The position numbers were made by a program, and so were the translations under genes. 64,000 nucleotides of DNA, taken from assembly GCA_020630435.1 (NCBI GenBank), contig JAHDBJ010000007.1, positions 62,001 to 126,000 on the forward strand. Direction: 5' to 3'. Positions 41,155-51,231 of this stretch are shown here, piece after piece. This stretch comes from Saprospiraceae bacterium. Its GTDB lineage: Bacteria > Bacteroidota > Bacteroidia > Chitinophagales > Saprospiraceae. Every line of letters begins with the position of its first letter. The first letter of the stretch is position 1. The notes below the pieces were generated by a model, which saw nothing but the letters and a program-made list of their open reading frames with translations, had not been told where the DNA came from and searched no databases.

Positions 41155-42489
41155 ATGCTTAGTAGAGCCAAAGCAGTATATCGCAAACTCATTAGAACAG
41201 GGATTACTGAAGATCTTTCTTTTTCTGAAAGTCTTCGGATAGAATTGTGTAACATGACCATCATCTGTGCGTTACCCTTAATTTCAATCTTCTTAATCTA
41301 TAATGTGTTTGTAGGCATCAGTATTAAGCAAAATATCATTATCGGATTGATCTGGATAACAATAGATGGCATAGCTCTAACCCTCAATTACTTTAAAAGA
41401 TACTTTCTTGCTAAACTTTTTGTCATTACAACCTCTTTATTTTATTTGGCAGGATTACATTTTCTTTTTGGGGCAGCTTTTCGCCCTGAATCTATGTATC
41501 TTCTAATGGTACTGAGTAGCTGTTATTTTTTTAACGGGCGATGGGCTTTTATTATGAGCCTACTTGTTGTACTGACTTATTCTTTTATACATTACATACA
41601 TTTAAGTACTCCAGCACCTATTGCCCATGAGATGGTTCCTCATGTCCCATTATTCTATTTTGCTTTTTCTATTATTTTTGTTGTGGCACTCACAAGTAGG
41701 TTATTGCTAGAAACTGCACGGTATAACCGTATCACAACGACACAAAATCAAGTCTTAGAAGAAAAAAATGAAGCTTTAAAACGATTTTCCTACATTGCTT
41801 CACATGATTTAAAATCGCCACTTCGGATAATGGTCAGTTTTTCAGAGTTAGCAGAAATAGAACTGCAACGTGATGATAAAGCAAAAGCCATAGAGTATCT
41901 TCAGTTCGTTAAATCAAATGGTAAAGACATGGCTACTCTCATTGAAGATATACTAGAAGTAACAAAAATAAATAATAACACTCCAGAAAAAAAAGCATGG
42001 GTTGACCTCAATCGAATTGTTAGGAAAGTCATCTTAATTTTAAGACAGGAAATAGAAGAAAAAGATGCAATTGTAAACATTGGTGATTTACCTCTTTTTT
42101 ATTGTAATGAAACTCGATTTATTATTCTTTTTCAAAATCTTATTCAAAATGGGATAAAGTATAATCGAAGTTCTGTACCTTCTGTTAATATTCATTCAAA
42201 GATTGAGAATAATCAAATTTATATTTATTTCAAGGATAATGGCATCGGTATCGATCCCAAATACCATGAACAGATTTTTGAATATTTCAAACGTTTACAT
42301 AATAAATCTCAATATTCTGGGACAGGTATTGGACTGGGGCTATGCAAAAAAATTATTCATAACTATAATGGCCGCATCACAATTGATTCTACTCTAGGAA
42401 AAGGAACTACATTTACCATAGAACTGCCATTCAAAGCAACGAATAAAATTGACATTCCTTCTGAAACCTTGACCGATACTAATGCATAA
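41155..42489 (+). CDS. membrane sensor histidine kinase
   Basis: The 444-residue protein has an N-terminal membrane module with about six hydrophobic segments (33-190: LPLISIFLIYNVFVGI, LFYLAGLHFLF, FYFAFSIIFVVAL). A short coiled coil and HisKA domain follow with the H-box ASHDLKSPLR (about His222). The HATPase domain has QNGIKYN (N box), DNGIGIDP (G1), FEYFKRLH (F box) and GTGIGLGL (G2). There is no receiver domain. Stimulus is unknown. Its 3' end overlaps the convergent EEP-family gene by 11 nt. Confidence 0.9.
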   Translation: MLSRAKAVYRKLIRTGITEDLSFSESLRIELCNMTIICALPLISIFLIYNVFVGISIKQNIIIGLIWITIDGIALTLNYFKRYFLAKLFVITTSLFYLAGLHFLFGAAFRPESMYLLMVLSSCYFFNGRWAFIMSLLVVLTYSFIHYIHLSTPAPIAHEMVPHVPLFYFAFSIIFVVALTSRLLLETARYNRITTTQNQVLEEKNEALKRFSYIASHDLKSPLRIMVSFSELAEIELQRDDKAKAIEYLQFVKSNGKDMATLIEDILEVTKINNNTPEKKAWVDLNRIVRKVILILRQEIEEKDAIVNIGDLPLFYCNETRFIILFQNLIQNGIKYNRSSVPSVNIHSKIENNQIYIYFKDNGIGIDPKYHEQIFEYFKRLHNKSQYSGTGIGLGLCKKIIHNYNGRITIDSTLGKGTTFTIELPFKATNKIDIPSETLTDTNA

Positions 42490-44197
42490 TGACCATTTTT
42501 TTAGTATCAAAATATTTATCTAAATACAACCTTCCAATATACACTCCACTCGTCAGTTCGTCTAATCGTATAAAAGACGAATACGCTCCTACTGCTTGTT
42601 CTCCATAATTTATGACTTTAACAATTTGTCCCTTAGTATCAATTATTTCAATCCTGACCGTTGTACGACTAGATAATTCATAGGAAAGATTTGCCCTTTC
42701 TTGTTCAATATCGTAAGAAATAGTCCAATTCAAATCAGGATTATGTTGCAATGTTGTAGCTGTTGTCGAATTTTTAAACTTAAAATCAATAATTAAGGGT
42801 GTATGATCAGATGCTGTATTGGTATCGTATCGCTGAAGTCCATTAGCTTGTAAAACATTATTTGATAAAGCTGGTGTATAAAGACTATAACTATTTTCCA
42901 TATCCAGTACACTTCCACTATAAATCACATAATCCAATCGTCCTGGATAAAAACTACTCCCTTCACTATACCATGTAAATGTCATTGGCAAACCTGTTGT
43001 ATAGGGTTTAGCATCTTCAAGATCAGTTCCGTCCCAATCTGGTGAAAAATCCGAACCATAGAAATTATTGTTTGAAATATTTCCTTCAAGTAATGTTTCG
43101 ACCTGTCGTTTTTTCCCTACAAAATTCATATCTCCTACAATAATAATTGGCGTTTCATCCATAATTGTAAAACTCCCTATACCATTTTTAGCATCACGAA
43201 TAAAAGACATAATATTATCGACCTCATCCTGTCTACCTTCATCGTTTTCACAACAAGGTAAGTGGGTAACAATAAACAATATATCCTCTCCATTTTTATT
43301 GATTAAAAAGGCACCATTTCCATCAAGAGAATAACTTCTAATAATCGGATAACGACTCACTACAACTATATCTGGATTGACTCTAGAATGATAAAAATTC
43401 TCTGTTGTATTCAACATACTTTTTAGCCGCTCTACTGTCGCACCAGAGGAATGATCGTAAATTTCTACAAATCCAATCAAGTCAGGTTGGATAGCTTTCA
43501 AAATACGGCTATAAGCGTTAAAGGTGCTATTTTCAAAAAAATCATCTCTAAATACATTATAAGATAACAAACGTAAATCAATATCATTAGGACGAGCTAT
43601 ATTAAAGTCAGGCGGAACAACAGAGCCTGTATTATGAAAACGGTAACTTATCCCTCCTGTTCCATTAGGAATTTCATCTCCACTACTTTGATTATCAATA
43701 AGTGCCACTTTAATGTCATTGCCCTGAAAAATTGAAGTTCCAAAAACAGAAGCATCTCTTCGAATTGCCAATTCAAACGTTTCTGATGTGACTGTAGGGG
43801 CAGTAACCAGACCTATATCTGCATGGCGGATATAAACTGTACTATTTCCATAGAATAAGCCTTCTCTAGCACCCAACCAAAACTCTATTTCAGCACCAAT
43901 CCCCTTAATGGCGTATCCAGTATTGGAGTTATTGTCTGTATCAATATATAAGGTGAGGTAATTATTGTCTTGTAGGTTTATCTCTTTCCCTACATCCATC
44001 CGAATAAACAAGTAATCATCATCACTCTCAATCCATAGTTTCTCAAAATCGACCGAACCTGTACGTCCATCACCAATATTGTCATTTACAGCTGGAGGGA
44101 AGGCTTCCCATTCTGAAAAATCTTCATCTATATAAACGGTTGTTTGTGCATTTAAAACTCCACATATCAACAATAATGGTAAAAGTGCTTTCATCAT
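42479..44197 (-). CDS. secreted endonuclease/exonuclease/phosphatase-family protein with T9SS-type C terminus
   Basis: The 572-residue protein has a signal peptide (MMKALLPLLLICGVLNAQ). Residues 20-195 form a beta-sandwich resembling CBM9-like modules (DEDFSEWEAFPPAVND ... LTLYIDTDNNSNTGY). The EEP domain (about 205-475) has LLSYNVFRDD, the metal-binding Glu in IGFVEIYD, THLPCC, GDMNFVG, RLDYVIYSG and the catalytic SDHTPLIIDF. The last 80 residues (IEIIDTKGQIVKVIN ... LTSGVYIGRLYL) look like a type A sorting domain. It is probably an exported nuclease or phosphodiesterase; the substrate is unknown. Confidence 0.85.
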   Translation of the reverse strand: MMKALLPLLLICGVLNAQTTVYIDEDFSEWEAFPPAVNDNIGDGRTGSVDFEKLWIESDDDYLFIRMDVGKEINLQDNNYLTLYIDTDNNSNTGYAIKGIGAEIEFWLGAREGLFYGNSTVYIRHADIGLVTAPTVTSETFELAIRRDASVFGTSIFQGNDIKVALIDNQSSGDEIPNGTGGISYRFHNTGSVVPPDFNIARPNDIDLRLLSYNVFRDDFFENSTFNAYSRILKAIQPDLIGFVEIYDHSSGATVERLKSMLNTTENFYHSRVNPDIVVVSRYPIIRSYSLDGNGAFLINKNGEDILFIVTHLPCCENDEGRQDEVDNIMSFIRDAKNGIGSFTIMDETPIIIVGDMNFVGKKRQVETLLEGNISNNNFYGSDFSPDWDGTDLEDAKPYTTGLPMTFTWYSEGSSFYPGRLDYVIYSGSVLDMENSYSLYTPALSNNVLQANGLQRYDTNTASDHTPLIIDFKFKNSTTATTLQHNPDLNWTISYDIEQERANLSYELSSRTTVRIEIIDTKGQIVKVINYGEQAVGAYSSFIRLDELTSGVYIGRLYLDKYFDTKKMVIMH

Positions 44198-44270
44198 TTA
44201 TAGTAATTGTATTAAAAAAACGACACAAGATAAGTAGCTTGACTTACTTAAGAAATGAACAACAGAATAA

Positions 44271-46499
44271 TTATTTTATTACAATCTTTTTATTGTAAGT
44301 ATATCCTTGACCATTTACTTTACATAAATAAACACCTGTTGCCATTGAAGCTACATCTATAATTGTTTTATGTTGAGCCTCTTTATATATCAAATTTCTT
44401 CCTAGTAAATCGTATAATTCTACAGAAAATGTTTCTGAAACATCTTCTGATTCTACTACAAAAATATTCGTAGCAGGGTTAGGATATATTTTTATAGTAG
44501 AAATCCCATTTTGAGGGGTTGTTGTTGAAATAGGATCTTCTCCTGAATCAAGGTTGGTCTGATAAATCGAGATGCCTCCTCTAAAATTTCCAACGACCAT
44601 ATCTAAAAACCCATTTTTATTTAAATCTGCTAGAGCAACACTACTCTCTTTCCCTACATCTATATTTCCATATCGTTCATCTTTTTTATTAAAAACATCA
44701 TTTTCTAATCCGTCGTATTGCAGTATCACCCCTCTATTTGACCCCACTAGTAATTGGGGAATCTCATCAACAACAACAATTGTAGGACTAGAGTAGCCAA
44801 TTACAAATCCTGGTACCCGAGTATCCACTTGTCCCCAAAAACTATTATTAGGCTCAAAATCAGGATTCATTTCAAAATCTGGATTTCCTAGGCTTCCTAT
44901 ATTTTTGAAAAAATTGAGGTTTCCATTTTTCTCTCCTACAATCAAATCGGATAAACCATCTCCATCAGCATCGTATATAATAGGTGCGCTATGTTGACCA
45001 ACATCTATATCTTTATATTTATAAATTATCGAACCAAAATCTACGGGATTATCTTTTCCTCCCATATTTTCAACATAATATAAAATCCCTGCTTCATCGC
45101 CAACGATTAAATCCAAATCTTCGTCACCATCTAAATCGCCCACACTAGGCATGAGGTTACGAGTTGCATATTGGCTGAAATTTAAATAGTCCTCCTCTTC
45201 AAGTCGAAAAATGGGGTTACTTGCTGTCCCTATATTTTTGTATAGTGTTAATCGTACATCATAACCTGTCGTTTCAAAATATCCAAAATTACCAATCAAC
45301 AAATCCAAAAGTCCATCTGCATTATAATCAAAGATAGTAGGATAAGCCCCAGAACCTAAATCGATCATATCTCCTACTAGAAAGTCACTTTGCTCATAAT
45401 TAAAATCAGCAATATTATTTGTAGAGACATCTTTATAATACCAACAAACGGCATCATCTTCTCCTATCGTTTCATTAGGAGCAAAAATCAAGTCTTTTTT
45501 ATCATCATTATTTAAATCCAAATAATACCCCGCTGGGAAAATGAAAATATCAACAGGAACATCATCGCTTGGAAAGTCATTTTCTTGACTTGTAAAAAAT
45601 GCTTTTTGATCATTGTTTGTATTTTTTAATAAGGTCATAGCATTCGAAGAAATGTCTCCTAGAAGTACTTCTCTATCCATATCTCCATCTATATCTAGCG
45701 TTACAGAAGTCGAGCCTGAGTGTACAGCACCTCGTCCTACATAAATTCCTGAAACTGCACAGGTGTCAATATGAGTACTTAATTCAATCTCCGAAGAAAA
45801 GCCACTTTCATGAAAACGCCCCCAACATATATCATCTAATTCAAAGTATAAACTGTCTAAACTAAATCCATTTTCAACAGCCATATTCCTATAAAAATCC
45901 ATCGCACTCCCAGATATATTAAAGGTTACAACATCTAGATCCCCATCATTATCAATATCATCTAAAGATGGTATATCTTGCCCTGTAACATAGACATTTA
46001 ACTGTGAACCACTATTAGACAAATAACTCAATACATCAAAGGAATAACGCCAATTTTTTATTGGTATAAATGTTAATTTATTATTCTCATAAGCTCCTTT
46101 GAAAACTTCAATTCCTGATGCTCCTAGTCGAGTTCCCGAAGCAAATAAGTCGGGTATATTATCACCATTATAATCTCTCAACATCGCCCAATCTTCTACA
46201 TTCGGGAAGGCGGTTTCATATTCAGGAGCATACTCATAATCTTCTTGAGAAGGTGTCCCTTTATTGATAAAGGTAAGATGAACATCTCCTACTTTATCAA
46301 AAATATACAAATCCAATATCCCATCATTATTTAGATCGCCTGCTGAAAACTGCGGTGCTGTCAAACCACCAGCCAAAGCATATTTTAGTACATCGCCATT
46401 TGCATTTTGAAAATCAAAATAGTGTCTATCACCAACAGTTTGAGCGATTACACTTGATGCTATCAAACAATAAAATGCTATCCTAAAAAAATGTATCAT
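44271..46499 (-). CDS. FG-GAP/VCBS-repeat protein with T9SS type A sorting domain
   Basis: The 742-residue protein has a signal peptide (MIHFFRIAFYCLIASSVIAQ). At least nine Ca-binding DxDxDGxxD-type loops recur (DLNNDGILDLYIF, DYNGDNIPDLFAS, DIDNDGDLDVVTF, DYNADGLLDLLIG, DLDGDEDLDLIVG, DADGDGLSDLIVG, DLNKNGFLDMVVG), as in FG-GAP/integrin-like beta-propellers. The C terminus (IYPNPATNIFVVESEDV, ELYDLLGRNLI, TGVYLCKVNG, KKIVIK) is a T9SS type A signal. It is probably a calcium-stabilised surface or secreted adhesin-like protein. Confidence 0.9.
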   Translation of the reverse strand: MIHFFRIAFYCLIASSVIAQTVGDRHYFDFQNANGDVLKYALAGGLTAPQFSAGDLNNDGILDLYIFDKVGDVHLTFINKGTPSQEDYEYAPEYETAFPNVEDWAMLRDYNGDNIPDLFASGTRLGASGIEVFKGAYENNKLTFIPIKNWRYSFDVLSYLSNSGSQLNVYVTGQDIPSLDDIDNDGDLDVVTFNISGSAMDFYRNMAVENGFSLDSLYFELDDICWGRFHESGFSSEIELSTHIDTCAVSGIYVGRGAVHSGSTSVTLDIDGDMDREVLLGDISSNAMTLLKNTNNDQKAFFTSQENDFPSDDVPVDIFIFPAGYYLDLNNDDKKDLIFAPNETIGEDDAVCWYYKDVSTNNIADFNYEQSDFLVGDMIDLGSGAYPTIFDYNADGLLDLLIGNFGYFETTGYDVRLTLYKNIGTASNPIFRLEEEDYLNFSQYATRNLMPSVGDLDGDEDLDLIVGDEAGILYYVENMGGKDNPVDFGSIIYKYKDIDVGQHSAPIIYDADGDGLSDLIVGEKNGNLNFFKNIGSLGNPDFEMNPDFEPNNSFWGQVDTRVPGFVIGYSSPTIVVVDEIPQLLVGSNRGVILQYDGLENDVFNKKDERYGNIDVGKESSVALADLNKNGFLDMVVGNFRGGISIYQTNLDSGEDPISTTTPQNGISTIKIYPNPATNIFVVESEDVSETFSVELYDLLGRNLIYKEAQHKTIIDVASMATGVYLCKVNGQGYTYNKKIVIK

Positions 46500-46825
46500 T
46501 TGTTTATTTTTAATTTAGTCTAAAATTGCCCCTAATATCAAATCAATATTTATAGTATAAAATTATAAAAACTTAATTTAATCATATCCTCAAGATATCA
46601 TAAAGCAAAAGATTACTTCATACTAGAATTATTTATTATAACGTTTTAGAGCATATTCTATGGTAGTTTGATATGTTAAAAGTAGTATTTATATTTTATT
46701 CAAGCTAAATACACCATTTAACCTCCTTTCTTTATCGTGGATTTATTCCCGTCATAAAATTAATTGTGTTTATTATACCAATGCCTTAGCAAAATGGCTT
46801 ACTTTTGTGCCAAACAAAAATTTCG
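46500..46825. promoter_or_regulatory. AT-rich intergenic region with hisIE promoter box
   Basis: No ORF is supported. TACTTTTG at 46800-46807 matches the -7 element TAnnTTTG and would give a transcript starting near 46812. This rules out the in-frame TTG at 46805 as hisIE start and favours ATG 46826. Confidence 0.5.
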
Positions 46826-47416
46826 ATGAATTTAGATTTTAATAAAAATGGCGATGGTCTAATTCCTGTTGTTATTCAGGATAATAACACCCATAAAGTT
46901 TTGATGCTTGGCTTTATGAATGCTGAAGCATTAGACGTGACAAAACAATCAGGGAAAGTTACTTTTTTCAGTCGCACCAAGAAAAGATTGTGGACAAAAG
47001 GAGAAACTTCTGGGAATTTTCTTCATGTGGTTTCCATCAAAGAAGATTGTGACAAAGACACCTTATTGATTAAAGTGAATCCTGTAGGAGTCGTTTGTCA
47101 TACAGGTAAGGATACTTGTTTTGATGAACAAAATCAAGCAAATTCGTTTCTCTATCATCTCGAAAATGTAATTGCCGATAGGAAAGCTAATCCTAATGAA
47201 AAGTCCTATACCGCTAGTCTATTTGCAAAAGGTATCAATAAAGTTGCTCAAAAAGTAGGAGAAGAGGCTGTAGAGTTGGTTATAGAAGCAAAAGATGACA
47301 ACGAAGAGTTATTTCTTAACGAAGCTGCTGATTTAATGTATCATTATATCGTATTATTACAAGCAAAAGGCTATAATTTAAAAGATGTTGAAGCTGTTTT
47401 GAAATCTAGGCATTAG
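46826..47416 (+). CDS. hisIE: bifunctional phosphoribosyl-AMP cyclohydrolase / phosphoribosyl-ATP pyrophosphatase
   Basis: The start is ATG 46826 (MNLDFNKNGDGLIPVVIQDN). 196 residues. The HisI domain (1-105) has VLMLGFMNAEAL, FFSRTKKRLWTKGETSGN and the metal/catalytic cysteine segment VVCHTGKDTCF. The HisE domain (110-196) has SYTASLFAKGINKVAQKVGE with the Glu-rich EEAVELVIEAKDDNEEL and EAADLMYHYIVLL helices. It carries out the second and third steps of histidine biosynthesis in the cytoplasm. No other his gene is in the window. Confidence 0.95.
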   Translation: MNLDFNKNGDGLIPVVIQDNNTHKVLMLGFMNAEALDVTKQSGKVTFFSRTKKRLWTKGETSGNFLHVVSIKEDCDKDTLLIKVNPVGVVCHTGKDTCFDEQNQANSFLYHLENVIADRKANPNEKSYTASLFAKGINKVAQKVGEEAVELVIEAKDDNEELFLNEAADLMYHYIVLLQAKGYNLKDVEAVLKSRH

Positions 47417-47421
47417 ATATT

Positions 47422-48417
47422 TTATCCTTCTTCTCTATTCTTAAACCCAAGCGAATTCATCACATTTACACCAATAATAAAAAACACACCAATTAAGGCT
47501 GGCAGAATAAGATTAATCAACCAGACGCCAAAGGTAGCCGCTAGTATACTGATTTCATTCGTTGTAAAATAGCCCCAAATATTGAGTGCAACTTCCCCTC
47601 TCACCAATAATCCCATTAATGGTGGCAATGGAATACTTGTTTGTAATAAAAAAATAGTAGATATGCCCGCCAATCCTAATAAAAAATCGATTTCTATACT
47701 AAAAAAACGCAGTAATAAATAATACTGAATAGTATATGTTATATACCGTAAAAAGGCAAAAAATAAAGTCCGAGCCAATTCCTTCGTTTTGTAATGTCTT
47801 AAGATTAATAAGGGTTTAACGTATTTTCGCAGCCATTTTATTTTAAAAAAAACACTCGAAAACAATCGAATATTGAAATAACAAAACAGGAGTAGACCGA
47901 TCAATACCAAACCTAGAAATGTCATTCCTTGAACGTATAAGGGCTTTATATCTAAAAAATGAAGCACAAAGTACAACATTCCAACCAGCCCAAAACTCAT
48001 CAACATCAGTAATTGACTAAAACTGCCGACTAAAGTTGCGACAACTGCTTTCCAATTATTCGGTGCTTCCACCATTAATATTCTTCCTCCGTATTCTCCT
48101 ATTCGATTGGGTGTAAATATAGAAAATGTGATCCCTGCAAAAATCGCTTTATAGGCTTTTATAAAAGGTAATTTTTCGATCCGCTCCATTAGCGTTTGCC
48201 ATTTTAGGGTTTCTAATGCCCAGTTAAGCGGCATAAGCAAAATGGCGCTTAACAGCCAAATTGAATTTTCCCATGTGAAGTTGGATAAAAAGGTAGCCCA
48301 TAATGCCTCTATATTTTCCCTAGCAAAAACCTGCTGGTATAATACCCAAGCAAAAAGCAAAACAACAACCGTTTTGACCAAAAGATTGAGCCATTTATTT
48401 CGAAAGAGTTTTCCCAA
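47422..48417 (-). CDS. lysylphosphatidylglycerol synthase TM/flippase-like membrane protein
   Basis: The 331-residue protein has about eight hydrophobic segments spread along its length (LLVKTVVVLLFAWVLYQQVF, LLSAILLMPLNWALETLKWQ, LLMLMSFGLVGMLYFVLHFL, GLVLIGLLLFCYFNI, LILPALIGVFFIIGVNVM). Conserved-looking residues include TPNRIGEYGGR, the signature glycine/arginine loop of the PF03706 (AglD/MprF TM) family. It is probably an inner-membrane lipid-linked substrate transporter. It is followed upstream by a small membrane gene 12 nt away. Confidence 0.8.
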   Translation of the reverse strand: MGKLFRNKWLNLLVKTVVVLLFAWVLYQQVFARENIEALWATFLSNFTWENSIWLLSAILLMPLNWALETLKWQTLMERIEKLPFIKAYKAIFAGITFSIFTPNRIGEYGGRILMVEAPNNWKAVVATLVGSFSQLLMLMSFGLVGMLYFVLHFLDIKPLYVQGMTFLGLVLIGLLLFCYFNIRLFSSVFFKIKWLRKYVKPLLILRHYKTKELARTLFFAFLRYITYTIQYYLLLRFFSIEIDFLLGLAGISTIFLLQTSIPLPPLMGLLVRGEVALNIWGYFTTNEISILAATFGVWLINLILPALIGVFFIIGVNVMNSLGFKNREEG

Positions 48418-48429
48418 GTTTTGTGTTTT

Positions 48430-48723
48430 TTAGAGCAATGTTGCCAGCAACATATGCAAGAAGCATAATCCAGCACCTATCCCGACCATGATAAGTGTTC
48501 CCCATAGATAGGTCTTTCCTAAATAATTTTTCCCTCGTAGGAACGTAAAAATAACAACAAGTAATAATACAACAATGTGGACAGTCGTCACTACGCTTTG
48601 GATAACTGCAACGCCTAAGGATTTATCGGAACTTCCCCTCAAGTATAAAGCAACTAAAGCACTATATACAATAACAATTATCGTATTAGTTTTAAGGAAT
48701 GATAGTAGTTTCTGTTTATCCAT
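48430..48723 (-). CDS. small three-helix membrane protein, function unknown
   Basis: The 97-residue protein has hydrophobic segments at about 13-31, 38-62 and 74-95 (IIVIVYSALVALYL, VTTVHIVVLLLVVIFTFL, TLIMVGIGAGLCFLHMLLAT). No motif is recognised. It lies 12 nt before the flippase-like gene on the same strand, so they probably form one transcript. Confidence 0.6.
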   Translation of the reverse strand: MDKQKLLSFLKTNTIIVIVYSALVALYLRGSSDKSLGVAVIQSVVTTVHIVVLLLVVIFTFLRGKNYLGKTYLWGTLIMVGIGAGLCFLHMLLATLL

Positions 48724-48833
48724 TTATATAAAAAAGTACATTGCAAATCAAAGATGATCTACAATGTACTAATAAGGTATTTAATTTTTAAATTAAAATA
48801 TCTTTATATAAAAAAATGACGATTGGCAAACAG

Positions 48834-49961
48834 CTATTCTAATATCTTAACCCCTCCATATCGAATATTTAATTTTATTCGAGTATCTGTACTTTTACTC
48901 CCTACATACCCCTCTACTTCTGAAGAGGTGTTTTTATCAATTCGTTTAATCACATCCATATCATCAGGATAAGAAATACTACCATAACTTGCCGTACCAC
49001 TTAAATGATAACTACATCCGACTTCGGGGTATATCTTAAAATTAGCATAACTCCCATCAATCCTCAATTCCTGAAACCCTTTCTTGAGTTTATTTATTCT
49101 AGTGCCCCCATACGATAGTAAAATATCCGCTCTCCGTTTAACCTCTCCGAATGTATAGTCGGAATACTTTCCATTAATATCGACTTCATAAGCAGATTCA
49201 AAATTGTATTTATCATACTTACTAATACAACTAAAATCCTTGACAACTCCTACCTCATAGGTGTCATATTTTGATAAGGTTTTAAAATTACGAGCCTCAT
49301 CAATATACATTTTGGAATACTTGGTCGTTAAGTCTACATCATTTAGTTTTTTGACAGTCAGTCTAGAATATTTCACATCGAATGTCGCATCTTGAGCCGT
49401 TAGAATGTTTCCTGTTCCATACCCAAGTGTTAGGTTTAAATTACCACCAATATCTTGCATTCTTACTTTCCCGTATTTAATATAAGCTTCGACACTTCCA
49501 TCTATACTTTCAACATCCGAATCACCATATTTATTGGCCAGCTTTAAGTTATTAGATATAGGCATTTTGACTTCGTAATCTATCGTAAATTCAGAATTGT
49601 TATTGCTTCCACTAAACCAAGAAATCCAAGAATTGCTTTTTTGAGATTCGATATTGGTAACCGCTTGAACATAATCGGGTCTATCGTCAAAATCAAAACT
49701 AATCCGATCAAATGTTTCTTCTGCAGCCTCTTCTGTTTTGGCTTTTACCGTAATTTTAATATCAATTTTAACCTCGTTTCTATCCCAAGTTTCGATATTT
49801 ACAGCACCATATTTATTGGTAATATCTGTCGTCCCATCGGCATTGATTGCAAACGATTGGTTCACATTTCTAATGAATTCTTTTCTTAGCTTGGCTTCCG
49901 TAACCAAAGGCAGACTTAAGACACACCATAAAAAGATATAAATTTTATATTGATTTACCAT
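48834..49961 (-). CDS. secreted DUF4097-like beta-repeat protein
   Basis: The start is ATG 49961 (MVNQYKIYIFLWCVLSLPLV, cleavage after TEA); ATG 49982 is also possible. About 375 residues. The mature part is a chain of short beta rungs (INKYGAVNIETWDRNEVKID, NLKLANKYGDSDVESIDGSV, KYGKVRMQDIGGNLNLTLGY, YSRLTVKKLNDVDLTTKYSK), a right-handed beta-helix pattern similar to DUF4097/GIN proteins. It overlaps the anti-sigma gene by 17 nt, so it is part of the sigma/anti-sigma operon and may be its output or sensor partner. Confidence 0.75.
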   Translation of the reverse strand: MVNQYKIYIFLWCVLSLPLVTEAKLRKEFIRNVNQSFAINADGTTDITNKYGAVNIETWDRNEVKIDIKITVKAKTEEAAEETFDRISFDFDDRPDYVQAVTNIESQKSNSWISWFSGSNNNSEFTIDYEVKMPISNNLKLANKYGDSDVESIDGSVEAYIKYGKVRMQDIGGNLNLTLGYGTGNILTAQDATFDVKYSRLTVKKLNDVDLTTKYSKMYIDEARNFKTLSKYDTYEVGVVKDFSCISKYDKYNFESAYEVDINGKYSDYTFGEVKRRADILLSYGGTRINKLKKGFQELRIDGSYANFKIYPEVGCSYHLSGTASYGSISYPDDMDVIKRIDKNTSSEVEGYVGSKSTDTRIKLNIRYGGVKILE

Positions 49962-50505
49962 AATTCTTTTCTTTTGAGTCATTAGAGTAGTTCTTCTTAA
50001 TACGCTCTAATACAAGTTCTAAAATAGCAGCACGACTGCGATAATTCTCAATCATTGCCTCCATAATTTGTTCTTTGGACTTGGTTGGATTATTTTCAAG
50101 TTCCTTGTTCAATTCTTCATATACTTCTTCTAATTGCTTCAAATCAGTTAATACTTCTTTATCATCATATTCTAAGGCAGTCAATTGAGATATTCCTTGA
50201 TTGATTTGCCCTTCATAAAAGCCTTTTAATTCTACAAACTCTAGTGGTAAAGAGGCTTGTTGGTTTTGATTCATCTTATTGGTAAAATAAGATCCACCCA
50301 TTGCGCCTGCTAGAAGCAATAACAAGACCGCCGAAGCAATACGCATTAACTTCCATATCTTTTTCCTAGGGCGCTGAATCGCTTTGGGCTGTTCTACTTC
50401 CTTATTGAGGTTTTTCTCAATCGTTGCCCATAGCTTTAGATTTGGAATTTCTGAATCAAATCCCGCCCTATTTTGTTCGATATATTTTTCTAAATTATCT
50501 TTCAT
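49945..50505 (-). CDS. anti-sigma factor-like single-pass membrane protein
   Basis: The 186-residue protein has an N-terminal cytosolic part (MKDNLEKYIEQNRAGFDSEI, NLKLWATIEKNL). A transmembrane helix follows at about 54-75 (LMRIASAVLLLLLAGAMGGS), then a periplasmic helical part rich in Glu/Gln. It has no zinc-binding HxxxCxxC motif. Position (21 nt after the ECF sigma gene) and topology make it the likely membrane anti-sigma factor of that sigma factor. Confidence 0.75.
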   Translation of the reverse strand: MKDNLEKYIEQNRAGFDSEIPNLKLWATIEKNLNKEVEQPKAIQRPRKKIWKLMRIASAVLLLLLAGAMGGSYFTNKMNQNQQASLPLEFVELKGFYEGQINQGISQLTALEYDDKEVLTDLKQLEEVYEELNKELENNPTKSKEQIMEAMIENYRSRAAILELVLERIKKNYSNDSKEKNYGKSI

Positions 50506-50526
50506 ATCCTAGTATTTAGCTAAACT

Positions 50527-51090
50527 CTAGTTTAAAACAACGTTACCACCACTTTGCAAAATTAATTCTTTCAATTTGGCTTTTGCTCTACTGTATTGCG
50601 ATTTAGAGGTCGATACGCTAATGTCCAATATTTCGGCAATTTCTTTATGGTCGTAGCCTTCCATCGCATACAGTGAAAAAACCACACGGTAACCATCCGA
50701 CAACTTTGATAAAGCTTGTTGTATGAGTTGAATATTTAAAACAGGTTGGCTAGCCTTTGTATCTGTTTTTTCAACATACCGCTCATGTTGTAGCTCTACC
50801 AATTGCAATTTTTTCTTTTTTAAAAAATTGATACAATTGTTAACAACAATCCTTTTAATCCAAGCACCAATTGAAGAGTCAAAACGAAAATAGTGTAATT
50901 TTGTAAAAACATCGGTAAAAGACTGCTGCAAAACATCTTCTGCATCTTCTACACTATTCAACATCCGAGTACAAATATTATACATCGCTTTTGAGTACAA
51001 TTTATACAATTCAAATTGAGCGTGTCGCTGCCCTTGCATACATGCCTCTACAATTTCTCTATGTGTGTCGTTATAATTCAAAAGGTGCAA
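50527..51090 (-). CDS. ECF-family RNA polymerase sigma factor
   Basis: The 187-residue protein has region 2 at about 22-95 (YKLYSKAMYNICTRMLNSVE, DAEDVLQQSFTDVF, FDSSIGAWIKRIVVNNCINF) and region 4 at about 125-180 (LSKLSDGYRVVFSLYAMEGY DHKEIAEILDISVSTSKSQY SRAKAKLKEL). It directs RNA polymerase to a small regulon, likely including its own operon with the anti-sigma and DUF4097-like genes. Confidence 0.93.
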   Translation of the reverse strand: MHLLNYNDTHREIVEACMQGQRHAQFELYKLYSKAMYNICTRMLNSVEDAEDVLQQSFTDVFTKLHYFRFDSSIGAWIKRIVVNNCINFLKKKKLQLVELQHERYVEKTDTKASQPVLNIQLIQQALSKLSDGYRVVFSLYAMEGYDHKEIAEILDISVSTSKSQYSRAKAKLKELILQSGGNVVLN

Positions 51091-51231
51091 TTATTTTATT
51101 TGTAAGTATAGACAATAGAAATTTAAAAGGGTTGCAGTTGTTATTATTTTTATTAAAAAATAAGCATAATTTCTAAATCTATAGAATACAAATTGTCTAT
51201 TGACTTATATTTGTAACGAAAAAACAACATT